Shown one piece after another: positions 25,274 to 36,171 of a stretch of DNA of 64,000 bases. How positions within the stretch are numbered: the first letter of the stretch is position 1; each line of letters begins with the position of its first letter. A program made the position numbers and the translations under genes. This stretch comes from Guyparkeria hydrothermalis. Lineage in GTDB: Bacteria > Pseudomonadota > Gammaproteobacteria > Halothiobacillales > Halothiobacillaceae. The DNA lies in the NCBI RefSeq assembly GCF_023555375.1, contig NZ_JAJSEE010000007.1:1-64000 (forward strand). The letters are read 5' to 3'. Below the pieces are notes generated by a model. It ran no database searches, was not told the DNA's origin, and saw only the letters and a program-made list of their open reading frames with translations.

Positions 25274-25954
25274 CTACCGAGGCGACGCGATCGCGCCCGC
25301 CAGCTCGGCGACGTGGTCGAGCCAGGCGGCGTGACCCGGTTGCGTGAAACGGTTCACCCGCAGGTGCGCGGGCAGATTCAGGTGGCTCGGCCAGTCGACC
25401 GGCACCAGTGGGTCCGCCGGCGCAAGCCAGACATCCACCGGCACCTCGATGCCGGCCAGAGCCTGCCGAAGGTCCAGCTCGGCGAGCCAGTCCAGCCCCT
25501 CGACCGCCGCCGACGCAGCATCCGCGGCAGGCTCGACCGGGAGACCGAATCGCCGCCGAAAGGCCGCCGCCGCTCGACGGGGGGCCCGGTCGGCCGCCCG
25601 CCGCAAGGACTGCCACTCGCCCCGGCTCACGCCCGGCCAGCCCTCGCCGGCGAGGAAACAGGGCGTAGCCTGCACGAGCACCAGCCGCGCTGGCCTGAGA
25701 TTGCCACGACGCACGGCCTCCAGCAGGAGCGACCCACCAAGCGACCAACCCACCCAGACCGCTGGCTCGGCGGCAAACGCCGCCCCCTCGCCGTGACCCG
25801 GCTCGAGCCAGCCCGAGGCAAACGACGACCAGTCGAACGAAACGACCTCCGTGACGGCCAACTGTCGAACGAGCGGATCGAACACGCCCGCCGGGAATGA
25901 CCAGCCGGCGACCAGCCCGACGCGCGCCGCCCGCGGTGCCGGGGCGTCGCTCAT
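25274..25954 (-). CDS. bioH: pimeloyl-ACP methyl ester carboxylesterase BioH-like
   Basis: BioH cleaves the methyl ester from pimeloyl-ACP and so ends the BioC-initiated cycle. The 226-residue alpha/beta hydrolase shows the nucleophile elbow GWSLGG, an Asp in PADPLVPVDWP and a His in GHAAWLDH. The ATG at 25954 was chosen for its GGGAG ribosome site; the open frame upstream has no such support. It is slightly shorter than E. coli BioH (256) and the sequence is divergent, so the call rests partly on the neighbouring bioC, 117 bp downstream. Confidence 0.82.
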   Translation of the reverse strand: MSDAPAPRAARVGLVAGWSFPAGVFDPLVRQLAVTEVVSFDWSSFASGWLEPGHGEGAAFAAEPAVWVGWSLGGSLLLEAVRRGNLRPARLVLVQATPCFLAGEGWPGVSRGEWQSLRRAADRAPRRAAAAFRRRFGLPVEPAADAASAAVEGLDWLAELDLRQALAGIEVPVDVWLAPADPLVPVDWPSHLNLPAHLRVNRFTQPGHAAWLDHVAELAGAIASPR

Positions 25955-26040
25955 CGTCTCCCGCCCCGTCGCCCCGCCGGCAGACGACCGATCGCCCGGC
26001 CCGGCACCGCGGTTTGCGGGCAGGCGTGTCGACCGTGATA

Positions 26041-26691
26041 ATGGCGACCCCACTCAAACCCCGGATTCAGCAATTGACTGCCCTCGACTGGCCCCTTCTA
26101 CTCATCATCGCCGTCGCCGCCTACCTAGTGGGCTCGTTGTCCACCGGAGTGATCACGGCGCGCCTGCTGGGACTACCGGACCCGCGCTCGGCGGGGTCGG
26201 GCAACCCCGGCGCCACCAACGTCCTGCGCCTGGGCGGGAAAAAGGCGGCCATTGTCACGTTAGTGGGCGATCTCCTCAAGGGCCTGGCCCCGGTACTCGT
26301 CGCGGGCCTCGCCGTCGACAGCGCCTCGCAGCAGGCCGCTATGGGCACGGCCGGTCTGTTCGCCTTCCTTGGCCACCTGTTCCCGGTGTTCTTCGGCTTC
26401 AAGGGCGGCAAGGGGGTCGCGACGGCCGCCGGGGCGATCCTTGCGATGGCGCCGGTCATCGGCCTGGTCGCCATCGTGGGCTGGCTGAGCACGGCCTGGG
26501 CCACGCGCTACTCCTCGCTGTCCGCGTTGTTCGCCGCGGTGGTGGCCGCGACGGTGGCCACCTTTCTCGCGCCGCCCTTCATCGCGTTGGCCATCTCGCT
26601 GATGGCGCTGCTGCTGATCCTGCGCCACCACGGCAACATCCGCCGACTGGTCCGCGGCGAGGAACCGCGCATCGGCGAAAAGCCCGAATAA
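26041..26691 (+). CDS. plsY: glycerol-3-phosphate acyltransferase PlsY
   Basis: PlsY transfers an acyl group from acyl phosphate to glycerol 3-phosphate at the inner membrane, the first step of phospholipid synthesis. The 216-residue product has the conserved cytoplasmic motifs GSLSTGVITARL with SGNPGATNVLR, then GHLFPVFFGFKGGKGVAT, and a later GNIRRL, with about five to six membrane segments. The start is ATG at 26041; a GTG five codons upstream is an alternative because the ribosome site is weak. It is convergent with tsaD with a gap of only one base, an old gammaproteobacterial pairing. Confidence 0.93.
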   Translation: MATPLKPRIQQLTALDWPLLLIIAVAAYLVGSLSTGVITARLLGLPDPRSAGSGNPGATNVLRLGGKKAAIVTLVGDLLKGLAPVLVAGLAVDSASQQAAMGTAGLFAFLGHLFPVFFGFKGGKGVATAAGAILAMAPVIGLVAIVGWLSTAWATRYSSLSALFAAVVAATVATFLAPPFIALAISLMALLLILRHHGNIRRLVRGEEPRIGEKPE

Positions 26692-26692
26692 G

Positions 26693-27727
26693 TCAGGACA
26701 CGGCCGCAGCGGCAGGACACCCCGGCACCCTGAGATCTGCCAGGGGCCATCGCGCCCGGACACGGAAGCCCGGCGCCGGGTCCCGCTCGCCGGCCACCAG
26801 CCGCCGGTAACCGGCCAGCGCGATCATTGCGGCGTTGTCGGTACAGAGCTCGATGGCCGGGAAATGCACCACCCCGCCCCGTTCGTCCATCATGCCGGCC
26901 AGCCGCCGGCGCAGCGGCCGGTTGGCCGCCACCCCGCCGGCGACTACCAGACGATTCAATCCGGTCTGCTCGAGCGCCCGCTTGAGCTTGATCTCGAGCG
27001 TGTCGATCACCGTGCGCTCGAAGGAGGCGGCGACGTCTTCAAAGGCACACCCGGCGGCGATGGCATTGGCCACCGCGGTCTTCAGCCCGCTGAAACTCAG
27101 GTCCAGACCGGGCCGGTTGACCATCGGCCGGGTAAAGGCCACCGCGCCTGGATCGCCCTGCTCGGCCAGTCGCGACAGGGCCGCGCCGCCGGGGTAGCCA
27201 AGCCCCATCAGCTTGGCCGACTTGTCGAAGGCTTCGCCGATCGCGTCATCGATGCTCTCGCCCAAGAGCCGGTAGTCGCCGACCTCGCGCACCTCGATCA
27301 ACTGGCTGTGCCCGCCGGACACCAGCAGCGCCAGGAACGGGAACGACGGCGGATCCTCGCCCAAGAGCGGCGCCAGAATGTGTCCCTCGAGGTGATTCAC
27401 ACCCAGCGCCGGCAATCCACGGCTGGCGGCCAGACCCTTGGCGAACGCCGCCCCCGTCATCAAGGCGCCCGCTAGGCCCGGGCCGGCGGTGTACGCCACC
27501 GCATCGATGGCATCGAGGTCGAGACCGGCGTCGGCGAGCGTCGTGCGGGTCAACCCCGGCAGCCGGCGCATGTGATCGCGGGCGGCCAGTTCCGGCACCA
27601 CCCCGCCGTAGTCGGCATGCACGTCGGTCTGGGAATGGACGCGATGGGCCAGCAACCGATCTCGGCCACCATCGAAGATGGCGACGGCGGTCTCGTCACA
27701 GGAACTCTCGATTGCCAGTACGCGCAC
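26693..27727 (-). CDS. tsaD: tRNA N6-threonylcarbamoyladenosine synthase subunit TsaD
   Basis: TsaD transfers the threonylcarbamoyl group to A37 of tRNAs that read ANN codons, together with TsaB and TsaE. The 344-residue product has the ASKHA-type [15 protein letters not shown] start, the metal ligands in [10 protein letters not shown]-type and NHLEGH segments, and [16 protein letters not shown] near the C-terminus. I chose a GTG start at 27727, because AAAGGAG lies at the right distance upstream and it gives the family's usual length; no ATG is available there. It is divergent from rpsU. Confidence 0.94.
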   Translation of the reverse strand: MRVLAIESSCDETAVAIFDGGRDRLLAHRVHSQTDVHADYGGVVPELAARDHMRRLPGLTRTTLADAGLDLDAIDAVAYTAGPGLAGALMTGAAFAKGLAASRGLPALGVNHLEGHILAPLLGEDPPSFPFLALLVSGGHSQLIEVREVGDYRLLGESIDDAIGEAFDKSAKLMGLGYPGGAALSRLAEQGDPGAVAFTRPMVNRPGLDLSFSGLKTAVANAIAAGCAFEDVAASFERTVIDTLEIKLKRALEQTGLNRLVVAGGVAANRPLRRRLAGMMDERGGVVHFPAIELCTDNAAMIALAGYRRLVAGERDPAPGFRVRARWPLADLRVPGCPAAAAVS

Positions 27728-27814
27728 GCGCGGGACTCCTTTAATTGTAGGTAAGCGGGTGATCGTCGTGGCTACAGGCCAATCCGGACGGGCGAGCGCC
27801 GCGGCATTTGCCTC

Positions 27815-27842
27815 TTGCACACCTCGGGCAACGCTTTATACT
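27815..27842 (+). promoter_or_regulatory. sigma-70 promoter of rpsU
   Basis: TTGCAC (27815-27820) and TATACT (27837-27842) with a 16-bp spacer form a strong sigma-70 pattern about 78 bp before the rpsU ATG. It lies in the divergent region between tsaD and rpsU. Confidence 0.8.
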
Positions 27843-27919
27843 ACAACACCTTTTATTTTGGGCCGCGTGGGTCCGAAGCCAAACATTTCTGTTTCAAATC
27901 AACGAGGTGGAACGCATTC

Positions 27920-28135
27920 ATGCCTTCTGTACGTGTTCGGGAAAATGAGCCTTTCGAGGTAGCAGTTCGTCGTTTCAAGCGCTCCTGCGAGAAAGCCGGC
28001 ATCATCAGCGAGATGCGCGAGCGCGAGTACTACGAAAAGCCGACGGCCGCCCGCAAGCGCAAGGCTGCGGCTGCCGTGAAGCGCAACCAGAAGCGCCTCG
28101 CGAAGGAACAAGCGCGTCGCGTTCGTCTGTACTGA
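27920..28135 (+). CDS. rpsU: 30S ribosomal protein bS21
   Basis: bS21 is the small basic protein of the 30S platform needed for initiation on many mRNAs. The 71-residue product begins [19 protein letters not shown] and is full of Arg and Lys, as in all bS21 proteins; the alternate upstream codons of the open frame are not part of it. A GAGGTGG ribosome site precedes the ATG at 27920. In most Gammaproteobacteria rpsU begins the macromolecular synthesis operon rpsU-(yqeY)-dnaG-rpoD. Here yqeY follows directly, but dnaG is 19 kb away. Confidence 0.97.
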   Translation: MPSVRVRENEPFEVAVRRFKRSCEKAGIISEMREREYYEKPTAARKRKAAAAVKRNQKRLAKEQARRVRLY

Positions 28136-28160
28136 TCGAGCTTGTGACGGCGACTTCCGC

Positions 28161-28610
28161 ATGAGCACGATCAAGGCGCGACTGACCGCCGACATGAAAA
28201 CGGCCATGAAGAGCGGCGAGAAGTCGCGTCTGGCCACGATCCGCATGCTGATCGCCGCGATCAAGCAGCGGGAGATCGATGAACGCCGGGAGGTCTCGGA
28301 AGACGAGGCCATGGCGATCCTAACCAAGCAGGCCAAGCAGCGCCGCGAGTCGATCGCCCAGTACGAGTCCGCCGGCCGCGACGACCTCAAGGCCGTCGAG
28401 GAAGCGGAACTGGCGATCATCGAAACCTACCTACCTCAGCCGCTGTCCCCCGAGGAAATCGAGGCCGCGGTGGCCGAGATCATCGCCGCCGAGCAGGCCA
28501 CCGACCTGAGCCAGATGGGGGCCGTGATGAAAACGGCCCGCGAACGCCTGGCCGGCCGTGCCGACATGGCCGCCGTCAGCCAGGCCGTCCGCTCCCGCCT
28601 CTCGGCCTGA
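28161..28610 (+). CDS. yqeY: GatB/YqeY domain-containing protein
   Basis: This 149-residue soluble protein is the stand-alone YqeY domain found also at the C-terminus of GatB; in GatB it contacts tRNA. The family segments ADMKTAMKSGEKSRLATIRML, KQAKQRRESIAQY and ETYLPQPLSPEEIEA are clear. Its exact role alone is not known. It lies 25 bp after rpsU, the usual position in front of dnaG in Pseudomonas-like genomes, but here gltD follows instead. Confidence 0.92.
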   Translation: MSTIKARLTADMKTAMKSGEKSRLATIRMLIAAIKQREIDERREVSEDEAMAILTKQAKQRRESIAQYESAGRDDLKAVEEAELAIIETYLPQPLSPEEIEAAVAEIIAAEQATDLSQMGAVMKTARERLAGRADMAAVSQAVRSRLSA

Positions 28611-28672
28611 GCCACGGGGATCGCCCCGGGCCGCGGTCCGCCCAGCCGGACCCCTCCCGGGCGCCGCGTTGA

Positions 28673-30109
<1,437 letters not shown>

Positions 30110-30114
30110 GCTTC

Positions 30115-31179
30115 ATGACCGCTCCGCTGCAGAACGATCGCCTGTTACGCGCACTGGCGCGCCAACCCGTCGATCGCACCCCGATCTGGATCATGCGCCA
30201 GGCGGGTCGCTACCTGCCGGAATACCGCGCCACGCGTGAACGTGCCGGCAGCTTCATGGACCTGTGCCGCTCGGCCGATCTGGCCTGCGAGGTCACCCTC
30301 CAGCCGCTGGAGCGATACGACCTCGACGCGGCCATCCTGTTCTCGGACATCCTGACCATCCCGGACGCCATGGGCCTGGGATTGAAGTTCGTCGCCGGCG
30401 AAGGCCCCGTGTTCGAGCGCCCGGTGCGCAGCGCGGCGGACATCGCCCGCCTGCCCAAGCCGGACATGGGATCGGATCTGGGCTACGTCATGAACGCCGT
30501 CTCCACGATCCGCAAGGCGCTCAACGGCCGCGTCCCGCTGATCGGTTTTACCGGCAGCCCGTGGACACTGGCGACCTACATGGTCGAGGGTGGTGGCACC
30601 AAGGACTTCGCCAAGGTCAAGGGACTGGTCTATAGCGATCCGAAGGCGGCCCATGACCTGCTTGGCCGACTCGCCGACGCCGTGACCGACTACCTCAACG
30701 CCCAGATCGAGGCCGGCGCGCAGTCGCTGATGGTGTTCGACACCTGGGGGGGCGTGCTCGCACCACACGACTACCGCGATTTCTCGCTGCAATACATGCA
30801 GCGCATCGTCGACGGCCTGCAGCGCGAACGTCCGGACGGCAGCTACGTCCCGGTCACCCTGTTCACCAAGGGCGGCGGCCAGTGGGCGCACTGGATCGCG
30901 GACACCGGCGCCGACGGCATCGGCCTGGACTGGACGGTGACGCTGGACGCGATCCGCAACCGCGTCGGCGACCGCGTTGCCCTGCAGGGCAACCTCGACC
31001 CGAGCGTGCTCTACGCCCCGGACGAGGTGATCGAGCGCGAGGTGGCCCGCATCCTCGAGGAATTCGGCCCCCACCCCGGTCACGTCTTCAACCTCGGCCA
31101 CGGCATTCATCAGCACGTGAATCCCGACAAGGTCAAGGTGCTGGTCGACGCGGTACATCGCCTCAGCGCCCGCGGCTGA
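30115..31179 (+). CDS. hemE: uroporphyrinogen decarboxylase
   Basis: HemE removes four carboxyl groups from uroporphyrinogen III to give coproporphyrinogen III, a step of haem synthesis in the cytosol. The 354-residue product has the signature [16 protein letters not shown], the catalytic Asp in [28 protein letters not shown] and the C-terminal FNLGHGIHQ. The ATG at 30115 lies 5 bp after the gltD stop. The demand for haem here includes the Sox and cbb3 cytochromes. A strong terminator follows. Confidence 0.97.
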   Translation: MTAPLQNDRLLRALARQPVDRTPIWIMRQAGRYLPEYRATRERAGSFMDLCRSADLACEVTLQPLERYDLDAAILFSDILTIPDAMGLGLKFVAGEGPVFERPVRSAADIARLPKPDMGSDLGYVMNAVSTIRKALNGRVPLIGFTGSPWTLATYMVEGGGTKDFAKVKGLVYSDPKAAHDLLGRLADAVTDYLNAQIEAGAQSLMVFDTWGGVLAPHDYRDFSLQYMQRIVDGLQRERPDGSYVPVTLFTKGGGQWAHWIADTGADGIGLDWTVTLDAIRNRVGDRVALQGNLDPSVLYAPDEVIEREVARILEEFGPHPGHVFNLGHGIHQHVNPDKVKVLVDAVHRLSARG

Positions 31180-31206
31180 CGACGCGACCATCCGCGAGTG
31201 ATCGAG

Positions 31207-31239
31207 AAAAGCCCCCGGCATCGCCGGGGGCTTTTGCGT
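31207..31239 (+). terminator. intrinsic terminator after gltD-hemE
   Basis: A perfect 13-bp stem (31207-31219 with 31223-31235) with an ATC loop and a TTTT end. It lies 27 bp after the hemE stop, between hemE and the convergent hypothetical gene, and can serve both. Confidence 0.93.
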
Positions 31240-31275
31240 TGAAGCATCCAGTCAGCCGGCCCCTGCCGGCCGAGC

Positions 31276-31878
31276 TCAGTGCGCCGCCATCGGCCCTTCC
31301 TGCATCAATGCCTCGAGTTGCTGGCGCGAGGCGCGGCGCAGCTTGCCGCCACCCGGGGCGAGCGGCGCCTCGCGCAACCCCGCCTCCGGGAAGACCTCGA
31401 GCACGACGTGATCGTCGCCCGCGCCGAAGGCAAACACCGACACTCGCTCGCTGCGCCCGTCCCGGTACTGGTAGCTCGTCTCGGATTCCTCGAACGGAAT
31501 GTCGTGACCCAGCAAGCACTCGATGACCTGCTCGGGCGTGGCGGCGAACAGTTGCAGCACGATGGGTGAATAGGCGTCGGCCGTGCCGGTGAGCACCTCG
31601 CCCACCAGGCGCGGGCGAAACGCCGCGAAGAAGGTCATGGCCTCGAGTGCCGCCTGCCGCAGCGCGACGAGCTGGTCCTGCTGCTCGGGGCGGAACGTCG
31701 CCTGGTACTGGCTCAGCTCGAGCTCGAGGCGGTCCAGGTCGGCGGCACGAAAACGCGGATCCAGTGATTCGCCCAGCTCCTCGGCGGCGGCTCGCAATGA
31801 CTCGCCGCGCGACTGCCCCGGCGCGTCGGCCGCATAGCGCGCGGCACGGCGCAGCAGTTCCAGTGATGCGGGCCCCAT
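31276..31878 (-). CDS. conserved hypothetical protein
   Basis: A soluble protein of 200 residues without signal peptide or membrane segment. The start ATG at 31878 begins MGPASLELLRRAARYAADA; the open frame further upstream is not supported by codon pattern. The central part (ALEAMTFFAAFRPRLVGEVL, then PIVLQLFAATPEQVIECLL, then IPFEESETSYQY) resembles a conserved family of unknown function in Beta- and Gammaproteobacteria that looks like a minimal nucleotidyltransferase-type fold; the fold idea is inference from pattern only. It is convergent with hemE and follows the PBP1A gene after 83 bp on the same strand. Confidence 0.72.
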   Translation of the reverse strand: MGPASLELLRRAARYAADAPGQSRGESLRAAAEELGESLDPRFRAADLDRLELELSQYQATFRPEQQDQLVALRQAALEAMTFFAAFRPRLVGEVLTGTADAYSPIVLQLFAATPEQVIECLLGHDIPFEESETSYQYRDGRSERVSVFAFGAGDDHVVLEVFPEAGLREAPLAPGGGKLRRASRQQLEALMQEGPMAAH

Positions 31879-31961
31879 GTGCTCTCGCTCCCCTCGATGG
31901 CGGGGCGACGCGCCGCGCCGCCCGGGTGGCTGATCGGCATGACCGGTCGACGGCCCGACGA

Positions 31962-34337
31962 TCAGAACAGGTTCTCGATTACCTCGCGCGAGGTGCCGGA
32001 CGCGGCCGCCGCGTCCTCCTCGGGCAGACTCGCCTGTGGATTGGTGGCATCGAAATACTCGCGGATCGCACCGGGGTGCCCCTCGGGAACCCGCTTGCCC
32101 GTGTCGGGATCGATCCATGCCGTGACGATACCCTCTGGCGGCTCCTCGGGCTCTGCCGCCGGGGGCAGCACGTCGCCCATGAAATCGATCCACATCGGCA
32201 ATGCCGCCTTGCCACCGGTCTCGCGCCGCCCCAGCTCGCTGTTGTCGGCAAACCCGACCCAGGCGACGGCCACCCAACCGGGCCCGAAGCCGGAGAACCA
32301 GGCATCGCGCTGGTCGTTGGTCGTACCGGTCTTGCCACCGATGTCCTCGCGTTGCAGCGCACGCCAGGCACGCACCGCCGTACCCTCGCGCACCACGCTT
32401 CTGAGTCCGGAACGCATCAGAAACGCGTTCTGCGCGGTGATCACCCGCGGTGCAAGGCTCGGGTCGGCCGTGTCGGCCGGGCAGTTGTCACACAGGCTGA
32501 CCGCCGGGTGCGAGTAGATGACGCCGTCGTCCGGGTTATCCACCTCGGTGACGAGGAACGGGCTCACGCGATAGCCGCCATTGGCGAACACCGCGAAGCC
32601 GGCCACCTGGTCCAGCGGTGTCAGGGTGTAACTGCCCAGGGCCATCGACAGGGTCGGCTTCCACTCGTCCACCGGCAGGCCGAACCGCCCGGCGTAATCG
32701 AGCACCGCCGGCGTACCGACGGCCTGGGCCAGACGGATGGACACCAGGTTCACCGAACGCGTCAGCGCCTCGCGCATGCGCCGCATGCCACCGAAGCTGC
32801 GACCGTAATTGCTCGGGCGCCAGTCGATCCCCTCGCGCACCCCGTCTTCCACGACCACCGGCGAATCGTTGATCATGCTTGCCCAGGTGAACCCTTGGTC
32901 GAGGGCCGCGGAATAGAGGTAGGGCTTGAAGCCCGAGCCCGGCTGGCGCTCGGCGCGCGTGACGTTGTTGAATTCGCTGTCGTGGAAGAAATCGAACCCG
33001 CCGACCATGGCCCGAATGGCGCCGCTCGACGGGTCGAGCGCCGCGAATGCCCCGGTCACCTCCGGGATCTGCGCGAGCCGGTAGGCGGTGCCCTCCTCGG
33101 ACTCGGTCGGCTCGACGCGGATCAGGGCGCCCCGCTCGAGGACGTCATCGACCGCCTTGGGCTTCGGCCCGCAGCGATCGACGTCCCGGTACTCGCAGGC
33201 CCAATCCATCGCCTCGAGCCCCAGGTTGATCTCGCCGGCATCACGCACCAGCACACGCGCCTCGTTCGCATCGACCGCCAGCACCACGGCCGGGAGCAGC
33301 CCGCCGACCCGATCGGTCTCGGCCAGTTGCTCCTCGAGCGCCTCGCGATCATCGAGCCACTCGCTCCAGTCGGCCTCGGGACCGCGGTAGCCGTGACGGC
33401 GGTCGTAGTCGATCAGGGCACGACGCAGGGCGCGGGTCGCCGACGCCTGGGCCTCGGGATCGATGCTGGTCTGCACGGCGATCCCCATTTCGTAGGCCTC
33501 GTCACCATACTCCTCCACCAGGTCGCGACGGGCCATTTCTGCCGCGTAGGGCGCGCGGGTCACCACCTCGGCCGAGGTGTACAGGCGCCCCGGCAGGGGT
33601 TCGTCGATCGAGCGGTCGAAGGTGGCCTGGTCGATCTGGCCCAGCTTGAGCATCCGCCCGAGCACGTAGGCGCGGCGTGCCAGGGCGCGTTCGGGATCAC
33701 TGACGGGATTGGTGGTCGACGGCGCCTTGGGTAGCGCGGCGAGCATGGCGGCCTCGGCAACGGTCAGCTCCGGCAGGTCCTTGTCGAAATACACCTGGGC
33801 CGCCGCCTTGACCCCGTAGGCGCGATGCCCCATGAAGATCTTGTTGAGGTAGAGGGCCAGGATGTCTTCCTTGCTGAAGGCGCGATCGATCTTGATCGCC
33901 AGCAGGATCTCGTAGAGCTTGCGCGTGTAGGTCTTCTCGCGACCCAGATAGAAATTGCGCGCGACCTGCATGGTGATGGTCGAGCCACCCTGCGACTTCT
34001 CGCCCGTACGCACCAGCTCGATCGCCGCGCGGGCGAGGCCGAGGAAGTCCACCCCGACGTGCTCGAAGAAGCGATCGTCCTCCGCGGCAACGAAGGCATC
34101 CACCACCACTGGCGGTATCTCGTCGAAGGAGACTGGGAAGCGGCGCTGGTCGCCGAACTCCGCCATCAGGCCGCCTTCCCGATCGTGGATGCGCATCGGC
34201 ATCTGGTAGCGCACCTCGCCCAGTTCATCGACACTCGGCAACTGAGTGTTGTAAATGTGATACAGCACGCCGACGCCGGCAAGTGCCAAAATCAGGCCCA
34301 AACCAACCAGATAGAAAATAATCTTGATAAGCTTCAT
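31962..34337 (-). CDS. mrcA: penicillin-binding protein 1A
   Basis: PBP1A polymerises and crosslinks peptidoglycan from lipid II at the outer face of the inner membrane. The 791-residue product has an N-terminal membrane anchor (residues 3-26), the GT51 glycosyltransferase motifs EDDRFFEHVGVD, GGSTITMQVARNFYL and KIFMGHRAYG, an OB-like insert, and the transpeptidase motifs GSGFK (active Ser), SVN and KTGTTNDQRDAWF. ATG at 34337 is chosen because it gives the usual MKLIK start. It is divergent from pilM, exactly as ponA is in Pseudomonas. Confidence 0.95.
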   Translation of the reverse strand: MKLIKIIFYLVGLGLILALAGVGVLYHIYNTQLPSVDELGEVRYQMPMRIHDREGGLMAEFGDQRRFPVSFDEIPPVVVDAFVAAEDDRFFEHVGVDFLGLARAAIELVRTGEKSQGGSTITMQVARNFYLGREKTYTRKLYEILLAIKIDRAFSKEDILALYLNKIFMGHRAYGVKAAAQVYFDKDLPELTVAEAAMLAALPKAPSTTNPVSDPERALARRAYVLGRMLKLGQIDQATFDRSIDEPLPGRLYTSAEVVTRAPYAAEMARRDLVEEYGDEAYEMGIAVQTSIDPEAQASATRALRRALIDYDRRHGYRGPEADWSEWLDDREALEEQLAETDRVGGLLPAVVLAVDANEARVLVRDAGEINLGLEAMDWACEYRDVDRCGPKPKAVDDVLERGALIRVEPTESEEGTAYRLAQIPEVTGAFAALDPSSGAIRAMVGGFDFFHDSEFNNVTRAERQPGSGFKPYLYSAALDQGFTWASMINDSPVVVEDGVREGIDWRPSNYGRSFGGMRRMREALTRSVNLVSIRLAQAVGTPAVLDYAGRFGLPVDEWKPTLSMALGSYTLTPLDQVAGFAVFANGGYRVSPFLVTEVDNPDDGVIYSHPAVSLCDNCPADTADPSLAPRVITAQNAFLMRSGLRSVVREGTAVRAWRALQREDIGGKTGTTNDQRDAWFSGFGPGWVAVAWVGFADNSELGRRETGGKAALPMWIDFMGDVLPPAAEPEEPPEGIVTAWIDPDTGKRVPEGHPGAIREYFDATNPQASLPEEDAAAASGTSREVIENLF

Positions 34338-34486
34338 TCGAATAGAGAGAAAAAGGCCCAGTGACCGTTGTTGCGAGCACGCCCCGGCGCCGTTGTCGAC
34401 AAGCGCGACGGTTATGCCATAGGATGCATCTCTGGGAGACAAGGTGCGTGTGTGCGAAACCTTAACGCACGCTCAAAAGGAAGGGA
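34338..34486. promoter_or_regulatory. divergent promoter region mrcA/pilM
   Basis: A short AT-richer region between the outward-facing genes for PBP1A and PilM. It must contain both promoters. A clear AAGGAAGGGA ribosome site lies just before the pilM ATG; no convincing -35/-10 pair could be fixed. Confidence 0.5.
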
Positions 34487-35581
34487 ATGACCGTGCCACT
34501 ATTCAGCGCTAAACCCGCTCGCCTCGGGGTCGACATCAGTTCGACCGCCGTCAAGCTCATCCAACTGGAAAAACGCCGGGGTGGTTATCGCACCACGGCA
34601 TTCGCCATCGAACCCCTCCCGCAGGGGGCCGTCCAGGGCAAGTCGATCACGGACACGGAGGCCGTCGCGGATGCGCTGACACGGGCCGTGCGCCGCGCCC
34701 GCGTCAAGGGCCGGCACCTGTGCATGGCGGTACCGACCTCCTCGGCCGTCAGCCGGGTGTTGCATATCGACAACCCCGGTGACGAATTCGAGCTCGAGGA
34801 ACAGGTCCAGCTCGAGGCCGACCAGTACATCCCCTTCCCGATCGACGAGGTCAACTTCGACTTCGAGCCGGTCCAGACCGATATCCTCGGCAAGCAGAAG
34901 AAGCGCCGCTCCGGCGAGGCCGAGGGCGTCGACGTCCTGATGGCCGCCACGCGCACGGACAACGTCGACAGCCGGGTGGCGGTGGCCGAAGCGGCCGGGA
35001 TGACGGTGGACGTGGTCGACATCGAATCCTTCGCTCTGCAGAACGCGTTTACCGAGATACTGGCTCCGACACTCGCCCCCGAGGAACGTTCCCAGCCGGT
35101 CGCGGTATTCGATCTCGGCGACACCACCACGACGCTGAGCATCTTCGTCGGCGACGACATCGTCTACACCCGCGAGCACGAGGGCGGCGGCCAGCAACTC
35201 ACCAGCGAGATCGCCGCCCAGTACGGGTTGAGCCTCGAGGAGGCCGAGGAACGCAAGCGCGACGACAGCCTGCCCGAGGATTACCCGCGCAAGGTGCTCC
35301 AGCCCTACCTCGATTCGCTGGCAATGAACGTCGAGCGGTTCATCCAGTACTACTACTCCGAATCGAGCGGCAGCACCGTCAACCTGATCCTGCTCGGTGG
35401 CGGCGCGGCCAACACCGCCGGCGCCGTCGAGCGCATCAACAACGAGACCGGGGTACCGACCCGGCTGGCGAATCCGTTCGCCGCACTCGCCAAAGGACCT
35501 GGCGTGTCCGCCGAGCAAATGGCACGGCACGGCACCGCAATGCTGATCGCCTGCGGGCTTGCGTTAAGGAGCTTCGACTGA
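34487..35581 (+). CDS. pilM: type IV pilus assembly protein PilM
   Basis: PilM is an actin-like cytoplasmic ATPase-fold protein that binds the N-terminus of PilN and links the pilus inner-membrane platform to the motor. The 364-residue product has the characteristic start RLGVDISSTAVKLIQLEK, the actin-like phosphate loop FDLGDTTTTLSIF, and LLGGGAANTAGAVERI near the C-terminus. It begins the pilMNOPQ operon; its TGA overlaps the pilN ATG. Confidence 0.95.
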   Translation: MTVPLFSAKPARLGVDISSTAVKLIQLEKRRGGYRTTAFAIEPLPQGAVQGKSITDTEAVADALTRAVRRARVKGRHLCMAVPTSSAVSRVLHIDNPGDEFELEEQVQLEADQYIPFPIDEVNFDFEPVQTDILGKQKKRRSGEAEGVDVLMAATRTDNVDSRVAVAEAAGMTVDVVDIESFALQNAFTEILAPTLAPEERSQPVAVFDLGDTTTTLSIFVGDDIVYTREHEGGGQQLTSEIAAQYGLSLEEAEERKRDDSLPEDYPRKVLQPYLDSLAMNVERFIQYYYSESSGSTVNLILLGGGAANTAGAVERINNETGVPTRLANPFAALAKGPGVSAEQMARHGTAMLIACGLALRSFD

Positions 35582-36168
35582 TGAGACGGATCAACCTACT
35601 CCCCTGGCGCGAGGAACGGCGCCAGAAGCGGCAACGCGACTTTGTCGTCCACCTCGTGCTGGCCGCCCTGGTCGCCGTCGGCGTCGCCTTCGGCATCCAC
35701 ACCGTCATGCAGTCGCAGATCGAGAACCAGCAGGCCCGCAACGCCTACCTCGAGGACGTGATCAAGAAGCTCGACCGCCAGATCCAGACGATCAACGAGC
35801 TCAAGCAACGCAAGGCCGAGCTGACCGCGCGCATGCAGGTGATCGAGAAGCTTCAGTCCAGCCGGCCGACCATCGTGCACCTGGTGGAAAACTTCGTCAC
35901 CACCCTGCCCGACGGCGTCCAGCTGACCGACATCACGGTGACCAACGACGAGAAGATCAGCTTGCAGGGCAAGGCCGACGCTCAGGCTCGCGTCGCGGCC
36001 TACCTGCGGCGACTCAACAGCGCCGACTACATCGGCAACGCGAGCCTGGTGGGCTCGGGCATCCTGGCCGAGGGATCGGACCAGACCACCGATGCCGGTC
36101 AGTACGTGTTCTCGATCGAAGCGAAGATCACGCCGCCCAAGGAAGACGACGCGGACCAGGAGAACTGA
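35581..36168 (+). CDS. pilN: type IV pilus inner-membrane protein PilN
   Basis: PilN is a bitopic inner-membrane protein that pairs with PilO; its cytoplasmic N-terminus is the docking site for PilM. The 195-residue product starts MRRINLLPWREERRQKR, which contains the PilM-binding INLLPWRE motif, followed by one membrane segment (about residues 22-40) and a coiled-coil and ferredoxin-like periplasmic domain. It overlaps pilM by one base (TGATG) and is followed by pilO after 3 bp. Confidence 0.95.
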   Translation: MRRINLLPWREERRQKRQRDFVVHLVLAALVAVGVAFGIHTVMQSQIENQQARNAYLEDVIKKLDRQIQTINELKQRKAELTARMQVIEKLQSSRPTIVHLVENFVTTLPDGVQLTDITVTNDEKISLQGKADAQARVAAYLRRLNSADYIGNASLVGSGILAEGSDQTTDAGQYVFSIEAKITPPKEDDADQEN

Positions 36169-36171
36169 GCC

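Noticed and set aside
25134-26057. 307-codon minus-strand ORF overlapping bioH in another frame
   Set aside because: Arg/Gly-rich shadow; the BioH-like frame with GWSLGG and a good ribosome site is preferred.
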